A stretch of DNA of 64,000 nt from CAVRQM01 sp963732775. GTDB taxonomy: Bacteria > Pseudomonadota > Alphaproteobacteria > Acetobacterales > Acetobacteraceae. This document shows, one piece after another, positions 53,090-61,651 of this stretch. Location: assembly GCA_963732775.1 (NCBI GenBank), contig CAVTAR010000001.1:2232001-2296000 (forward strand), read 5' to 3'. Below the pieces are notes generated by a model. The model had not been told where the DNA came from and did not search any database. It was given only the letters and a program-made list of their open reading frames with translations. The position numbers were made by a program, and so were the translations under genes. How positions within the stretch are numbered: the first letter of the stretch is position 1; each line of letters begins with the position of its first letter.

Positions 53090-54208
53090 ATGCGGGTCGG
53101 GGTTCCGAAGGAAGTCAAGACGCACGAGTATCGCGTGGGGCTGACCCCCGGCGCGGTGCGCGAGTTCACCTCCCGCCTGCACGAGGTGTTCGTGGAGCAG
53201 GGGGCGGCGACCAGCATCGGCTTCCCCGACGAGGCCTATCGCGCCGCCGGCGCCACCATCCTGCCGACCGCCGAGGCGGTGTTCGAGCGCGCCGACCTGA
53301 TCGTGAAGGTGAAGGAGCCGCAGCCCGCGGAGATCGCGCGGCTGCACCAGGGCCAGGTGCTGTTCACCTACCTGCACCTCGCCGCCGACCGGATCCAGAC
53401 CGAGGGGCTGATGCACTCGGGCGCCACCTGCATTGCCTACGAGACCGTGACGGACGCGCGCGGCGCGTTGCCACTGCTGGCGCCAATGAGCGAGGTGGCC
53501 GGGCGCATGTCGGTGCAGGTCGGCGCGCACTGCCTGGAACGCGAGCAGGGAGGCGCGGGCGTGCTGCTGGGCGGCGTGGCCGGCGTGCCGGCAGCGACGG
53601 TCGTGGTGCTGGGTGGCGGCGTCTCCGGCATCAACGCGGTGCGCATGGCGGTCGGCGTGGGGGCGTACGTGACCGTCATCGAACGCTCTATCCCGCGCCT
53701 GCGCGAGATCGAGGCCGAGTTCGGCGGCCGGGTGCAGACGCTGTTCAGCACCACGGACGCGATCGAGCGCGCAGTGCGCGACGCGGACCTGGTGATCGGC
53801 GCCGTACTGGTGCCGGGGGCGGCGGCGCCGAAACTGGTGACGAAGGCGATGGTGGCTTCCATGCGGCCCGGCTCGGTGCTGGTGGACATCGCCATCGACC
53901 AGGGCGGCTGCTTCGAGACCAGCCGCCCGACCAGCCACGCGGCACCCACGTACGTCGAGGACGGCGTGGTGCATTACTGCGTGACGAACATGCCCGGTGC
54001 CGTGGCGCGCACGAGCACGATGGCGCTGGGGAATGCCACGCTGCCGTTCGCCCTGGCGCTGGCCGAGCGCGGCTGGCAGGCAGCCCTGCGCGCCGACCCG
54101 CATCTGCGCCAGGGGCTGAACATCCACGCCGGGCGCGTGACCTTCCCCGCGGTGGCGCGCGATCTCGGGCTGCCGGTAATGGACGTGGAGGAGGTGCTGG
54201 CGCACTAG
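53090..54208 (+). CDS. ald: Alanine dehydrogenase
   Basis: This 372-residue NAD-dependent enzyme interconverts L-alanine with pyruvate and ammonia. It has GVPKEVKTHEYRVGLTPGAV, the catalytic Lys and His regions (VKVKEPQ, FTYLHLAAD), the nucleotide-binding VVVLGGGVSGINAVRMAVGV, and DIAIDQGGCFETSRPTSH. The length matches the family. GGGGGAGAGA precedes ATG 53090. It converges with actP across a strong hairpin. Confidence 0.95.
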   Translation: MRVGVPKEVKTHEYRVGLTPGAVREFTSRLHEVFVEQGAATSIGFPDEAYRAAGATILPTAEAVFERADLIVKVKEPQPAEIARLHQGQVLFTYLHLAADRIQTEGLMHSGATCIAYETVTDARGALPLLAPMSEVAGRMSVQVGAHCLEREQGGAGVLLGGVAGVPAATVVVLGGGVSGINAVRMAVGVGAYVTVIERSIPRLREIEAEFGGRVQTLFSTTDAIERAVRDADLVIGAVLVPGAAAPKLVTKAMVASMRPGSVLVDIAIDQGGCFETSRPTSHAAPTYVEDGVVHYCVTNMPGAVARTSTMALGNATLPFALALAERGWQAALRADPHLRQGLNIHAGRVTFPAVARDLGLPVMDVEEVLAH

Positions 54209-54221
54209 CGCCCCGGCTTCG

Positions 54222-54251
54222 GAGGACATGCGCATCCAGGCGCATGTCCTC
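54222..54251. terminator. Bidirectional hairpin between ald and actP
   Basis: GAGGACATGCGC and GCGCATGTCCTC form a perfect 12-base stem with the 6-base loop ATCCAG, placed centrally between the two convergent stops. It lacks a T-run but is the strongest simple hairpin seen in the window. Confidence 0.65.
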
Positions 54252-54265
54252 GAGCCGCCGGAGGG

Positions 54266-55924
54266 TTAGTGCGACGCCGCTTCCTCCACCCCGATGCCGG
54301 TCTGCGAGCGCACGTATTGCGCGTCGAACCCGGCCTGGTCCCTTCTCGCGCGCACCGTCTTGTCGATCGCCGAGAATACCCAGCAGCCGAGGAAGGCGAG
54401 CGGCATCGAGAACAGCGCGGGGTTGCTGTACGGCACGATAGCAGCGGTGTTGTGCAGCACGTCGACCCAGATCGCCTTGCTCAGCACCGTGAGCCCGACG
54501 GCCGCGACCAGGCCCACGAGGCCGCCCAGGGTCGCGCCCAGCGTGGTAAGTCCGCGCCAGTACATCGACAACAGCAGCACCGGAAAGTTGGCGCTGGCGG
54601 CGATCGCGAAGGCGAGGCCGACCATGAAGGCGACGTTCTGCTTCTCGAACTGCACGCCGAGCCAGATCGCGGCGATGCCGAGCAGGATGGTGGCCCCCTT
54701 GCTGACGTGCATCTCGGTCCGCTGGTCCACCCGCCCACGCCCGATCACGCTCGCGTACAGGTCGTGGCTGATGGCCGAGGCGCCGGACAGGGTCAGGCCC
54801 GACACCACTGCGAGGATGGTCGCGAACGCCACCGCCGAGATGAAGCCCAGCAGCACGTCGCCGCCCACCGCATGGGCGAGCCAGATCGCCGGCATGTTGG
54901 CGCCGCCCAACAGCGCTCCCTTGGCATCGAAGTACTGCGGGTTGGTGCGCACCAGCACGATCGCGCCGAAGCCGATGATGAAGGTCAGGATGTAGAAGTA
55001 GCCGATGAAGCTGGTGGCGAAGAACACGCTCTTGCGCGCCTCCTTCTGGTCGCGCACCGTGAAAAAGCGCATCAGAATGTGCGGCAGTCCGGCGGTGCCA
55101 AACATCAGCGCGATGCCGAGCGAGATGGTGGACACCTTGTCGGCCACGAACCCGCCCGGCACCATGATGGCGGCGTGTTTCGGGTGCGCCTGGATGGCGG
55201 CGCCGAACAGCGCGTTCATGTCGAAGTTGTAGTGGACCAGCACGGCGACCGCCATGAACGTCGCCCCGCCCAGCAGCAGGCAGGCCTTGACGATCTGCAC
55301 CCACGTGGTCGCCAGCATGCCGCCGAAGGTGACGTAGAGGATCATCAGCACGCCGACCAGGATCTCTGCATAGAAGTAGTCGAGGTGGAACAGCAGGTTG
55401 ATGAGCTGGCCAGCGCCGACCATCTGCGCGATTAGGTAGAATGCCACGACCGTGAGCGTGCTGAGTGCCGAGACCACCCGCACCGGACCCTGGCCCAGCC
55501 GGTAGCTGACCACGTCGGCGAAGGTGTAGCGCCCGAGATTGCGCAGCCGCTCGGCCATTAGGCACATGATGATGGGCCAGCCAACCAGGAAGCCGACCGA
55601 GTAGATCAGCCCGTCATAGCCGCTGGTGTATACCAGGGCGGAGATACCGAGAAACGAGGCGGCCGACATGTAGTCGCCGGCGATGGCGAGCCCGTTCTGT
55701 AGCCCGGTGATGCCGCCACCCGCGGTGTAGAAGTCGCGTGCCGTGTGGGTACGCCTGGCTGCCCAGTAGGTGATGGCAAGCGTGATCGCCACGAAGATCA
55801 CGAACAGCGCGGTCGCGGTCCAGTTGGTGGCGTTCAGGTCGACCTTCTGCACCGCCTCCTGGGCCGACGCAGCCGTGGCCAGCAGCGGCAGAGCGAGTGC
55901 CCCGAGCCCGAGGGAGCGCCTCAT
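54266..55924 (-). CDS. actP: Cation/acetate symporter ActP
   Basis: This 552-residue sodium:solute symporter has a cleaved N-terminal segment (MRRSLGLGALALPLLATAAS) and about 13 spans. The conserved TARDFYTAGGGITGLQNGLA, AGDYMSAASFLGISALVYT, GRYTFADVVSYRLG and AVVSGLTLSGASAISHDLY identify the ActP/SSF acetate group. It takes up acetate and probably other short carboxylates. ATG 55924 overlaps the DUF485 stop (ATGA). The C-terminus ends in a soluble tail. Confidence 0.94.
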   Translation of the reverse strand: MRRSLGLGALALPLLATAASAQEAVQKVDLNATNWTATALFVIFVAITLAITYWAARRTHTARDFYTAGGGITGLQNGLAIAGDYMSAASFLGISALVYTSGYDGLIYSVGFLVGWPIIMCLMAERLRNLGRYTFADVVSYRLGQGPVRVVSALSTLTVVAFYLIAQMVGAGQLINLLFHLDYFYAEILVGVLMILYVTFGGMLATTWVQIVKACLLLGGATFMAVAVLVHYNFDMNALFGAAIQAHPKHAAIMVPGGFVADKVSTISLGIALMFGTAGLPHILMRFFTVRDQKEARKSVFFATSFIGYFYILTFIIGFGAIVLVRTNPQYFDAKGALLGGANMPAIWLAHAVGGDVLLGFISAVAFATILAVVSGLTLSGASAISHDLYASVIGRGRVDQRTEMHVSKGATILLGIAAIWLGVQFEKQNVAFMVGLAFAIAASANFPVLLLSMYWRGLTTLGATLGGLVGLVAAVGLTVLSKAIWVDVLHNTAAIVPYSNPALFSMPLAFLGCWVFSAIDKTVRARRDQAGFDAQYVRSQTGIGVEEAASH

Positions 55925-56223
55925 CGCGCACCGTCCACGATCTGGCGGGTCAGCCGGTCGAACTTCCCGTTCGCGCGCAGCACGTAGAGGCCGGTGATGA
56001 CGATGGCGCTCAGGATCACGAACAGGCCAAGCGGGAACGCCAGCGTGAACACGCCGCCGATGTTGGTCGCGAGCAACCCGGGTGCGAACGCCACCAGGAG
56101 GATGAAGCCGAAGTAGATGACCAGCATGACGACAGTCAGCGTGATGCTGAACCCGCCCCGCGCCGCCTCCAGCTCGACGAAGCGGGGGTCGCTTCGCACA
56201 TGATCGACATAGTCGTCCCGCAT
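55921..56223 (-). CDS. DUF485 membrane protein, ActP partner
   Basis: This 100-residue YjcH-like protein has an N-terminal RSDPRFVELEAARGGFSITL and two membrane helices (VVMLVIYFGFILLVAF, FPLGLFVILSAIVITGLYVL). DUF485 genes are standard partners just upstream of actP, and this one overlaps it by 4 bases. ATG 56223 is chosen; ATG 56247 would add 8 residues. Confidence 0.92.
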   Translation of the reverse strand: MRDDYVDHVRSDPRFVELEAARGGFSITLTVVMLVIYFGFILLVAFAPGLLATNIGGVFTLAFPLGLFVILSAIVITGLYVLRANGKFDRLTRQIVDGAR

Positions 56224-56321
56224 CGTTCCCGTCCCTCGCCCTGCCATGCCCGGAGCTTCAGTGGCTCCGCGGAACGGCAGCCTAGAAACTTTGCGCCCGA
56301 AGGTCCATCACGGGAATGCGA

Positions 56322-57863
56322 TCATCGGCCGGGCTCGCCCGAGCGCAATGCCAGGTCTCGCATCCCGAGCGCCACGACGAAGGCGACCGCCAGCAGGCAC
56401 CCCAGCGCCACGAACGCCCATGCGAACCCGCCGGCCAGCGCCAGGCGGGCGCCGGCCCGTAGGGCGGGGTCGAGCGCCTGGCCGCCCGGGCCACGCAAGG
56501 CCGCAAGGTCCACCCGCCCCGCAAACCCTTCGCCGGCGAGCCCGGTCGCGAACCGCGCGGCCAGGATCGCGCCCGCGAGCGTGCTGCCGAAGGCGCCGCC
56601 GATCGAGCGCAGGAACAGCACGCTGCCGGTCGCCACGCCGACGTCGCGGGCACCGGCCGCGTTCTGCACCACCACCAGGCTGGTCGGCATGCAGGCGCCA
56701 ATGCCCGCCCCCATCAGTGCCATGCCGGCGATCAGCGGCGCCTGCCCGCCGCCGCCGTGCAGCCAAGCCAGCAGCGCGAAACCCGCCATGGCGATGGTGA
56801 GCCCGCCCAGCAGGAGCGGCTTGCAGCGCCCCAACCAGCGCATGAGCTGGCCGGCGCTGAACGCCCCCACGACGGTGCAGGAGAGGTAAGGCACGACCAG
56901 CGTGCCGGCCGCGCTGGCGCTGGCGCCGCGCAGCAGCTGGAACAGCAGCGGCAGCGTGAAGATCGCGCCGAAGGTCGCAGCGGTGGCCATTGCCGAGACC
57001 ACGATCCCGCGTACCAGTTCGCCATTGGCGAACAGCTTGGGCGGCAGCAGCGGGTCGGCCGCGCGCCGCTCGTGCCACAGCAGCACTGCCAGCAGCACGG
57101 CGATCCCGCCCGCGAGGCCCAGGATCGGCCGGGACAGCCACGGGTAGGCTGCGCCGCCCCAGGTCAGCAGCAGCAGGCAGGCGCTGGTCGCCGCCGCCAG
57201 CAGCAGCGCGCCGGCCACGTCGATCCGCCCATCACCGCCGCGCACCGGCAGGCCGCGCAGGCCACGCAGGCATAGCGCGAAGGCGAGTGCGCCCACCGGC
57301 AGGTTGGCCCAGAAGATCCAGCGCCAGGAGAGCTGGTCGGTCATCCAGCCGCCCACCACGGGTCCCGCGATGCTGGCCACCGCCCAGGCGCTGGCGACGT
57401 AGCCCTGGTAGCGGCCGCGTTCGCGCGGGGCGACCACGTCGGCAATCGCCGCCTGGGCCATCGCCATCAGCCCGCCGCCGCCCAAGCCTTGCAGCGCGCG
57501 CGCGGCGATGAGTTGCCACAGCGACTGCGCCGAGCCGCACAGCACGGAGGCGGCGACGAACAGCACGATTGCCGGCAGCAGCAGCGCGCGGCGCCCGTGC
57601 ACATCGGATAGCTTGCCGTAGACCGGAGTCACGGCGGTCGAGGTCAGCAGGTAAGCCGCGACGATCCAGGACAGGTGGCCGAACCCGTGCAGCTCGGCTG
57701 CCATTGCCGGGACGGCCGGAATCACCACCGTCTGGTCGATCGCGGCCAGGAAGATGCACAGCACGATCCCCGACAGCACGCGCAGCACCTGCTGGTGGCT
57801 GAACCGCGCAGAGAGGTCGAGTTTTGCCAGTGCCGCGCCGTCCGATGCCATGAGGTCCCACAT
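56322..57863 (-). CDS. MFS multidrug exporter, DHA2/EmrB-like
   Basis: This 513-residue, 14-span drug:H+ antiporter has SGIVLCIFLAAIDQTVVIPA (motif D1-like), SDVHGRRALLLPAIVLF (motif A), AARALQGLGGGGLMAMAQA (motif B) and VASIAGPVVGGWMTD (motif C, antiporter signature). These place it in the DHA2 family. No membrane-fusion partner is adjacent. ATG 57863 or 57851 may be the start. It is divergent from the DUF1259 gene across an A+T-rich 240-base region. Confidence 0.92.
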   Translation of the reverse strand: MWDLMASDGAALAKLDLSARFSHQQVLRVLSGIVLCIFLAAIDQTVVIPAVPAMAAELHGFGHLSWIVAAYLLTSTAVTPVYGKLSDVHGRRALLLPAIVLFVAASVLCGSAQSLWQLIAARALQGLGGGGLMAMAQAAIADVVAPRERGRYQGYVASAWAVASIAGPVVGGWMTDQLSWRWIFWANLPVGALAFALCLRGLRGLPVRGGDGRIDVAGALLLAAATSACLLLLTWGGAAYPWLSRPILGLAGGIAVLLAVLLWHERRAADPLLPPKLFANGELVRGIVVSAMATAATFGAIFTLPLLFQLLRGASASAAGTLVVPYLSCTVVGAFSAGQLMRWLGRCKPLLLGGLTIAMAGFALLAWLHGGGGQAPLIAGMALMGAGIGACMPTSLVVVQNAAGARDVGVATGSVLFLRSIGGAFGSTLAGAILAARFATGLAGEGFAGRVDLAALRGPGGQALDPALRAGARLALAGGFAWAFVALGCLLAVAFVVALGMRDLALRSGEPGR

Positions 57864-58105
57864 CGGGAGTGGTGGGTGTGGAGGGAAGAGCCTGCAGCCC
57901 TGTGCGGCGCTGGTGCGGCCGCCGCCCTGTCGAGGGGTTCCACCCTGTTACGATCGACCCTGTCCACTTAACATCGCGCGATCAGTCATGAAGATTATTA
58001 ATTGCTGGTTGTTGTTCGTCCCGGAAAAGTGAGGCCGTTGGCAATTGGTAATCGAATATTCATCTGCCGCCGGGCTCCGCCGGCTTCCCTGAAATGGAGG
58101 AAAAC
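57864..58105. promoter_or_regulatory. A+T-rich divergent intergenic region
   Basis: The region between the divergent MFS and DUF1259 starts is markedly A+T-richer than its surroundings at 57950-58060 (for example GAAGATTATTAATTGC). It must hold the promoters for both genes, though no clear -35/-10 pair stands out. A small GCCGG/CCGGC hairpin lies at about 58072-58085, just before the DUF1259 ribosome site. Confidence 0.4.
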
Positions 58106-59050
58106 GTGAACGAAATAGAATGGATGGGACGTCGCAAGGCTCTGGCGCTGGGCAGCGTCGCCGCGGGCTCCGCGATCGCGGCTTCGGCGGCCAGCGATGC
58201 CGCGCGCGCGTCCACGGCCGGCCTGCCAATCGTCCAGATCCAGACCATCCTCGGGGCGAGTGGCAGCGTGGCCAACGGCGTGCTGAGCGTGGAGATCGAC
58301 CGCAACGACCTGCGCAGCACGTTGCCTGGCAACATCCCGGTGCTGCCCGCATCGCAGCTCAACGGCATGCAGGTGTTCCAGTCCCTGCCGGGGCCCCACG
58401 GCCACGCCTTCCTCAACGGCGATTTCTGCCTCGAGCAGGAGGAGGTGAACCCGTTCATCGACGCGCTGATCGCCGGCGGCCTGGTGGTGCAGGCGTTCCA
58501 CCAGCACCTGCACCAGCTCTCGCCGCTCTACTGGTTCGTCCACTACCGCGGTATCGGCAATGCGCTGGAACTGGCACGGGCGGTGCGCCAGGCGCTGGAC
58601 ACCACCTCGGTGCCGCTGCCGCAGAGCACGCCCAGCAACCCGCCCACCCCCTACGATCCGGCCCGGCTTAGCCAAATCCTGGGCGGCCCGGCAAGCGTCG
58701 GCAGCAGCGGCGTCGTGACCGTGAACGTGCCGCGGACCGACACGATCCGCCTGGCCGGCCACGTCATCAGCCCGTTCCTCAACATCCCCACCGGCATTAC
58801 CTTCCAGCCGGTGGGCCAGGGCGGGGCCTCCGCCCTGGTGGTGCCGGATTTCGCGCTGGTCGCCTCCGAGATCGTGTCGGTGCTCAGGCGAATGCGTGAC
58901 CTGGGGTGGATCATCGGCTGCCTCTATAACCAGGAAACCGACGAGCAGCCGCAGCTGTACTTCTCCCACCAGTGGAAGGTCGGCGATCCGTACGCGTTGG
59001 CGGCGGAGGTGCGCCGCGGCCTCGACCTGACCCGGTCGGCTCCCGCCTGA
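58106..59050 (+). CDS. DUF1259 (LppY/LpqO) Tat-exported protein
   Basis: The start is GTG 58106: GGAGG at 58096-58100 is its ribosome site, so the in-frame ATG at 58094 falls inside that site and is rejected. The 314-residue protein has a twin-arginine leader (MGRRKALALGSVAAGS). Two related DUF1259 halves follow: VLSVEIDRNDLRSTLPG and HAFLNGDFCLEQEEVNPFID, then HQHLHQLSPLYWFVHYRG, and later VPRTDTIRLAGHVISPF and LGWIIGCLYNQETDEQPQLY. The function is unknown; the duplicated fold suggests ligand binding in the periplasm. Confidence 0.85.
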   Translation: MNEIEWMGRRKALALGSVAAGSAIAASAASDAARASTAGLPIVQIQTILGASGSVANGVLSVEIDRNDLRSTLPGNIPVLPASQLNGMQVFQSLPGPHGHAFLNGDFCLEQEEVNPFIDALIAGGLVVQAFHQHLHQLSPLYWFVHYRGIGNALELARAVRQALDTTSVPLPQSTPSNPPTPYDPARLSQILGGPASVGSSGVVTVNVPRTDTIRLAGHVISPFLNIPTGITFQPVGQGGASALVVPDFALVASEIVSVLRRMRDLGWIIGCLYNQETDEQPQLYFSHQWKVGDPYALAAEVRRGLDLTRSAPA

Positions 59051-59066
59051 GCACGACCTGCTGAAG

Positions 59067-59101
59067 CTTGCCCCGCCGTGGCGCTGCCACGGCCGGGCAA
59101 G
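59067..59101 (+). terminator. Hairpin after the DUF1259 gene
   Basis: CTTGCCCCGCCGTGGC pairs with GCCACGGCCGGGCAAG around a 3-base loop, 16 bases with one mismatch, starting 16 bases after the DUF1259 stop. There is no T-run. It is a strong candidate transcription stop. Confidence 0.6.
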
Positions 59102-59276
59102 GCATCATATGCGTGGCTCAGCTTCCACGAGCACAGTATCGGATGCGACGGATCTGCCCTCCGGCATAGTCGAGCGTTCGGGAACAATGCACAACGGCAT
59201 GTGAAGGTGGCCGGTGCTGAACCATCGCCAGCTCCACCCACTTATTACTGTGGGTGATCATGAAGAGGAGCAGAAA

Positions 59277-59537
59277 ATGCGGAAATTCCTTCTTGCGATG
59301 ACGGGCGCCGGCGCGCTGGCCGTTTGCGGGTTTGCTGTGACGCCCGCCCAGGCTGGTCCGACCCAGGACCAAGCGAACGCGGAGTGGCTGGAGCAGCCAG
59401 CGGGCGGGGCGGTCGCCGTCACGCCCAGCGGTGCCGTCATTTCCGGACAGGGTCCAAGTGACCCGATGATGGCCGCCAATGGCGCCGCGCAACGCCGCAG
59501 CCTCAGCGTGGAGCAGCAACAGCTCCTGCCGCACTGA
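59277..59537 (+). CDS. Small secreted protein, unknown function
   Basis: AGAGGAG lies 7 bases before ATG 59277. The 86-residue product has a clean Sec signal (MRKFLLAMTGAGALAVCGFA, then VTPAQAG) and a short mature part rich in Gly, Ala and Gln, with PSGAVISGQGPSDPMMAANG and a tail RSLSVEQQQLLPH. I recognise no family. Its last 35 bases overlap the end of the convergent trpF-like gene. Confidence 0.65.
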   Translation: MRKFLLAMTGAGALAVCGFAVTPAQAGPTQDQANAEWLEQPAGGAVAVTPSGAVISGQGPSDPMMAANGAAQRRSLSVEQQQLLPH

Positions 59538-60198
59538 CTGCGGCGCCGCTCCGGGACATCAACCCGGGGCGGCGCTGCGCGCCCGCGACGAACGCACGAA
59601 TGAGATCGGGCTGCTTGCGTCCAGGCGCGCTCTCAACTCCGGATGAGACGTCGACCGCCACCGCGCCGGACTGGCCGATGGCCACCATCACGTTCTCAGG
59701 CGTCAGTCCGCCGGCCAGCAGCCAAGTGCCAGGCGCGTGCCAGCCGGCGCAGATCGACCAGTCCAGTTGGCTCGCATGCCCGCCCGGGCGGTCGGCGCCC
59801 GCGGGCGGGGGCGCCTCGATCACCAAGCCATCTGCGCCATCAAGGCCCAACGGCAAGTCCTCGGCGGACGCGACGCCCAAGGCGCGCCATACCGGAATGC
59901 CGAATGATTGGCGCAGCGCCCGGACCCGCTCCGGCGCAGCATAGACCTGCAGCACGTCGAGCGGCATCTTGGCCAGCACATCGGCCACCTCCGCGTCGCT
60001 CGGCTCCACGAACAGGCCGACTCGGCGCGGGCCCCCGTCCCGGCGGGCGCTCAGGGCGGCTGCCTGGGCTGAGGTGACGGCGCGCGGCGAGCGCGGGAAG
60101 AACACGAAGCCCACCCAATCCGCGCCGGCGTCGGCCGCCACGTCGAAAGCATCTGGCGCGTTGACCCCGCAGATCTTAACCCCGATACGCGGTGTCAT
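59503..60198 (-). CDS. TrpF-like phosphoribosylanthranilate isomerase family protein
   Basis: This 231-residue (beta/alpha)8 protein has the catalytic Cys motif GVKICGVNAPDAFDVAADAG, then WVGFVFFPRSPRAVT, LLAGGLTPENVMVAIGQSG and the phosphate-site VAVDVSSGVESAPG. However, the usual QLHG is QVYA, and the catalytic-acid Asp in the LLFDA-type strand is Glu (GLVIEAPPPAGADRPGG). The genuine trpF in related bacteria sits beside trpB and trpA. Here ATG 60198 overlaps the stop of a uronate dehydrogenase gene (ATGA). It may be a true TrpF with drift or a recruited paralogue. The C-terminus is about 15 residues longer than usual. Confidence 0.8.
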   Translation of the reverse strand: MTPRIGVKICGVNAPDAFDVAADAGADWVGFVFFPRSPRAVTSAQAAALSARRDGGPRRVGLFVEPSDAEVADVLAKMPLDVLQVYAAPERVRALRQSFGIPVWRALGVASAEDLPLGLDGADGLVIEAPPPAGADRPGGHASQLDWSICAGWHAPGTWLLAGGLTPENVMVAIGQSGAVAVDVSSGVESAPGRKQPDLIRAFVAGAQRRPGLMSRSGAAVSAAGAVAAPR

Positions 60199-61016
60199 GT
60201 CGTGGGCGCCGGGTCCACGCGGCTGTAGTCCATCGTTGTAAAACTGCCCCCCTGGTAGCGCTCCTCCACCGGATTGCCGCTGGTCTGCCCGGCAAGCCGG
60301 CTCGCGAACGGGTCGGCGGAGTTCTCCGGCTGCCAGCCCAGCAGCTCGCGGGCGTCGCGTCGCCACCAAGTGCGGCTGTTCGCCGAGTTGCCCCAAATGA
60401 CGCAGCATCCAACGGCCGCGGCGAGCGTCGCCCGTTCGCACAGCCGGCACAAATCGGCGTACGAAAGCCAGGTAGAGAGCATCCGCGCGTTGGCCGGTTC
60501 CGGAAAGCAACTGCCGATACGCACGTTGACGTTCTCGACGGCGTGCTTGAACCAGTACAGACGCCCCATCGACTCGGCGTAGACCTTTGACAGGCCGTAG
60601 TAGCCGTCGGGCAGGAACGAACAATCGTCGTCCAGAGTCTCGGCGCGCTCGTGGAAGCCGATAGCGTGGTTGCTGCTCGCGAACAGCACTCGCGCCCGTT
60701 CCCGCCGCGCCGCCTCATAGACATGATAGACGCCGCGGATGTTGGGGCCGATCACCTCCTCAAACGGGCGCTCGACCGAGGCGCCGCCGAAGTGCAGGAT
60801 CGTGCCGCAGCCCTCGGCAAGCCGCAGGATGGCCACCCCGTCCTCGAGTTCGGATCGGACGAAGCGGCAGCCATCGGGCAAGGGGTCGGGGAACGGGGCG
60901 AGGTCGGTCAGCCGCAGCGCCCAGCCAAGCCGCCCGCCCAGATAGGCTACCAGCTGGCGCCCCAGCGCACCGGAGGCGCCGGTCAGCAGCACGGGTCGCA
61001 TCGGGGCTTCGGTCAT
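60195..61016 (-). CDS. Uronate dehydrogenase-like NAD-dependent epimerase family enzyme
   Basis: This 273-residue extended SDR has PVLLTGASGALGRQLVAYLG, then ILHFGGASVERPFEEVIGPN and IRGVYHVYEAARRERARVLF. The active site is VLFASSNHAIGFHERA with PDGYYGLSKVYAESMGRLYW. ARMLSTWLSYADLCRL and the WWRRDARELLGWQPENSA end closely match uronate dehydrogenases, which oxidise galacturonate or glucuronate to aldarolactones with NAD. Substrate is inferred from motif likeness. It is coupled to a TrpF-like gene rather than to other uronate genes. Confidence 0.82.
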   Translation of the reverse strand: MTEAPMRPVLLTGASGALGRQLVAYLGGRLGWALRLTDLAPFPDPLPDGCRFVRSELEDGVAILRLAEGCGTILHFGGASVERPFEEVIGPNIRGVYHVYEAARRERARVLFASSNHAIGFHERAETLDDDCSFLPDGYYGLSKVYAESMGRLYWFKHAVENVNVRIGSCFPEPANARMLSTWLSYADLCRLCERATLAAAVGCCVIWGNSANSRTWWRRDARELLGWQPENSADPFASRLAGQTSGNPVEERYQGGSFTTMDYSRVDPAPTT

Positions 61017-61108
61017 AGCGGTCTCCAGCACATTCTCGCGGAAGCAGCATCGGCGCCGCGGCAGGTCATCCACGCTCCTCCGCCAGTCGCGCTATGCCAC
61101 CACTCATA

Positions 61109-61639
61109 CTATTCCACCAGCAGGGCGGCCCGGCTCTCGGCGAGCCCTGCCGGATCCTGGAGAGCCACCAATCGCAGCGCGGCCAGCTCGGCAAAGCGCT
61201 GCATCAGGGCGCGCCGCCGCGCCGGTGTCAGGCGGTGCTCCGGAGCGTGCCGCACCAGATCCGCCACACCGTCGCACGCCACGATCAGGCCGACCTCGGG
61301 GGGGATGAGGGTGATCGGGAAGTCTGCGTCAACCGCGAACAGGAGCGCATCGCAGTAGGGCTGATACTCCTGCCACTTCGCGTCGGTGCGGAAATCGCGC
61401 TCGCCGGACTTCACCTCGATGCAGGCGAGGCCGCCATCGGAGCGCAGCGCCAGGATGTCGGCGCGGCGTCCGTTCGGCAGGCCGACCTCGTGCAGCGGGC
61501 TCCAGCCGAGCGCGAGGCACAGCCGCGCCGTGGCACGCCGCACCGCCGCCGAGCGGGTCGCCCAGTCGGCCGCGCCACTCACGCTCCCTCCGGCACCACT
61601 TGCCGGCAAAGGTGCGGAACCGGCACGGCCTCCGGGCAT
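61109..61639 (-). CDS. mmcB: MmcB family DNA repair protein
   Basis: This protein has about 176 residues. It has a PD-(D/E)XK-like core: EVGLPNGRRADILALRSDGG, then LACIEVKSGERDFRTDAKWQ and YQPYCDALLFAVDADFP. VGLIVACDGVADLVRHAPEH and TPARRRALMQRFAELAALRL are diagnostic of MmcB, a LexA-regulated repair protein of alphaproteobacteria. ATG 61639 or GTG 61582 may be the start; the former lies only 12 bases from the divergent Rrf2 start. Confidence 0.85.
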   Translation of the reverse strand: MPGGRAGSAPLPASGAGGSVSGAADWATRSAAVRRATARLCLALGWSPLHEVGLPNGRRADILALRSDGGLACIEVKSGERDFRTDAKWQEYQPYCDALLFAVDADFPITLIPPEVGLIVACDGVADLVRHAPEHRLTPARRRALMQRFAELAALRLVALQDPAGLAESRAALLVE

Positions 61640-61651
61640 TACGGCTTCATC

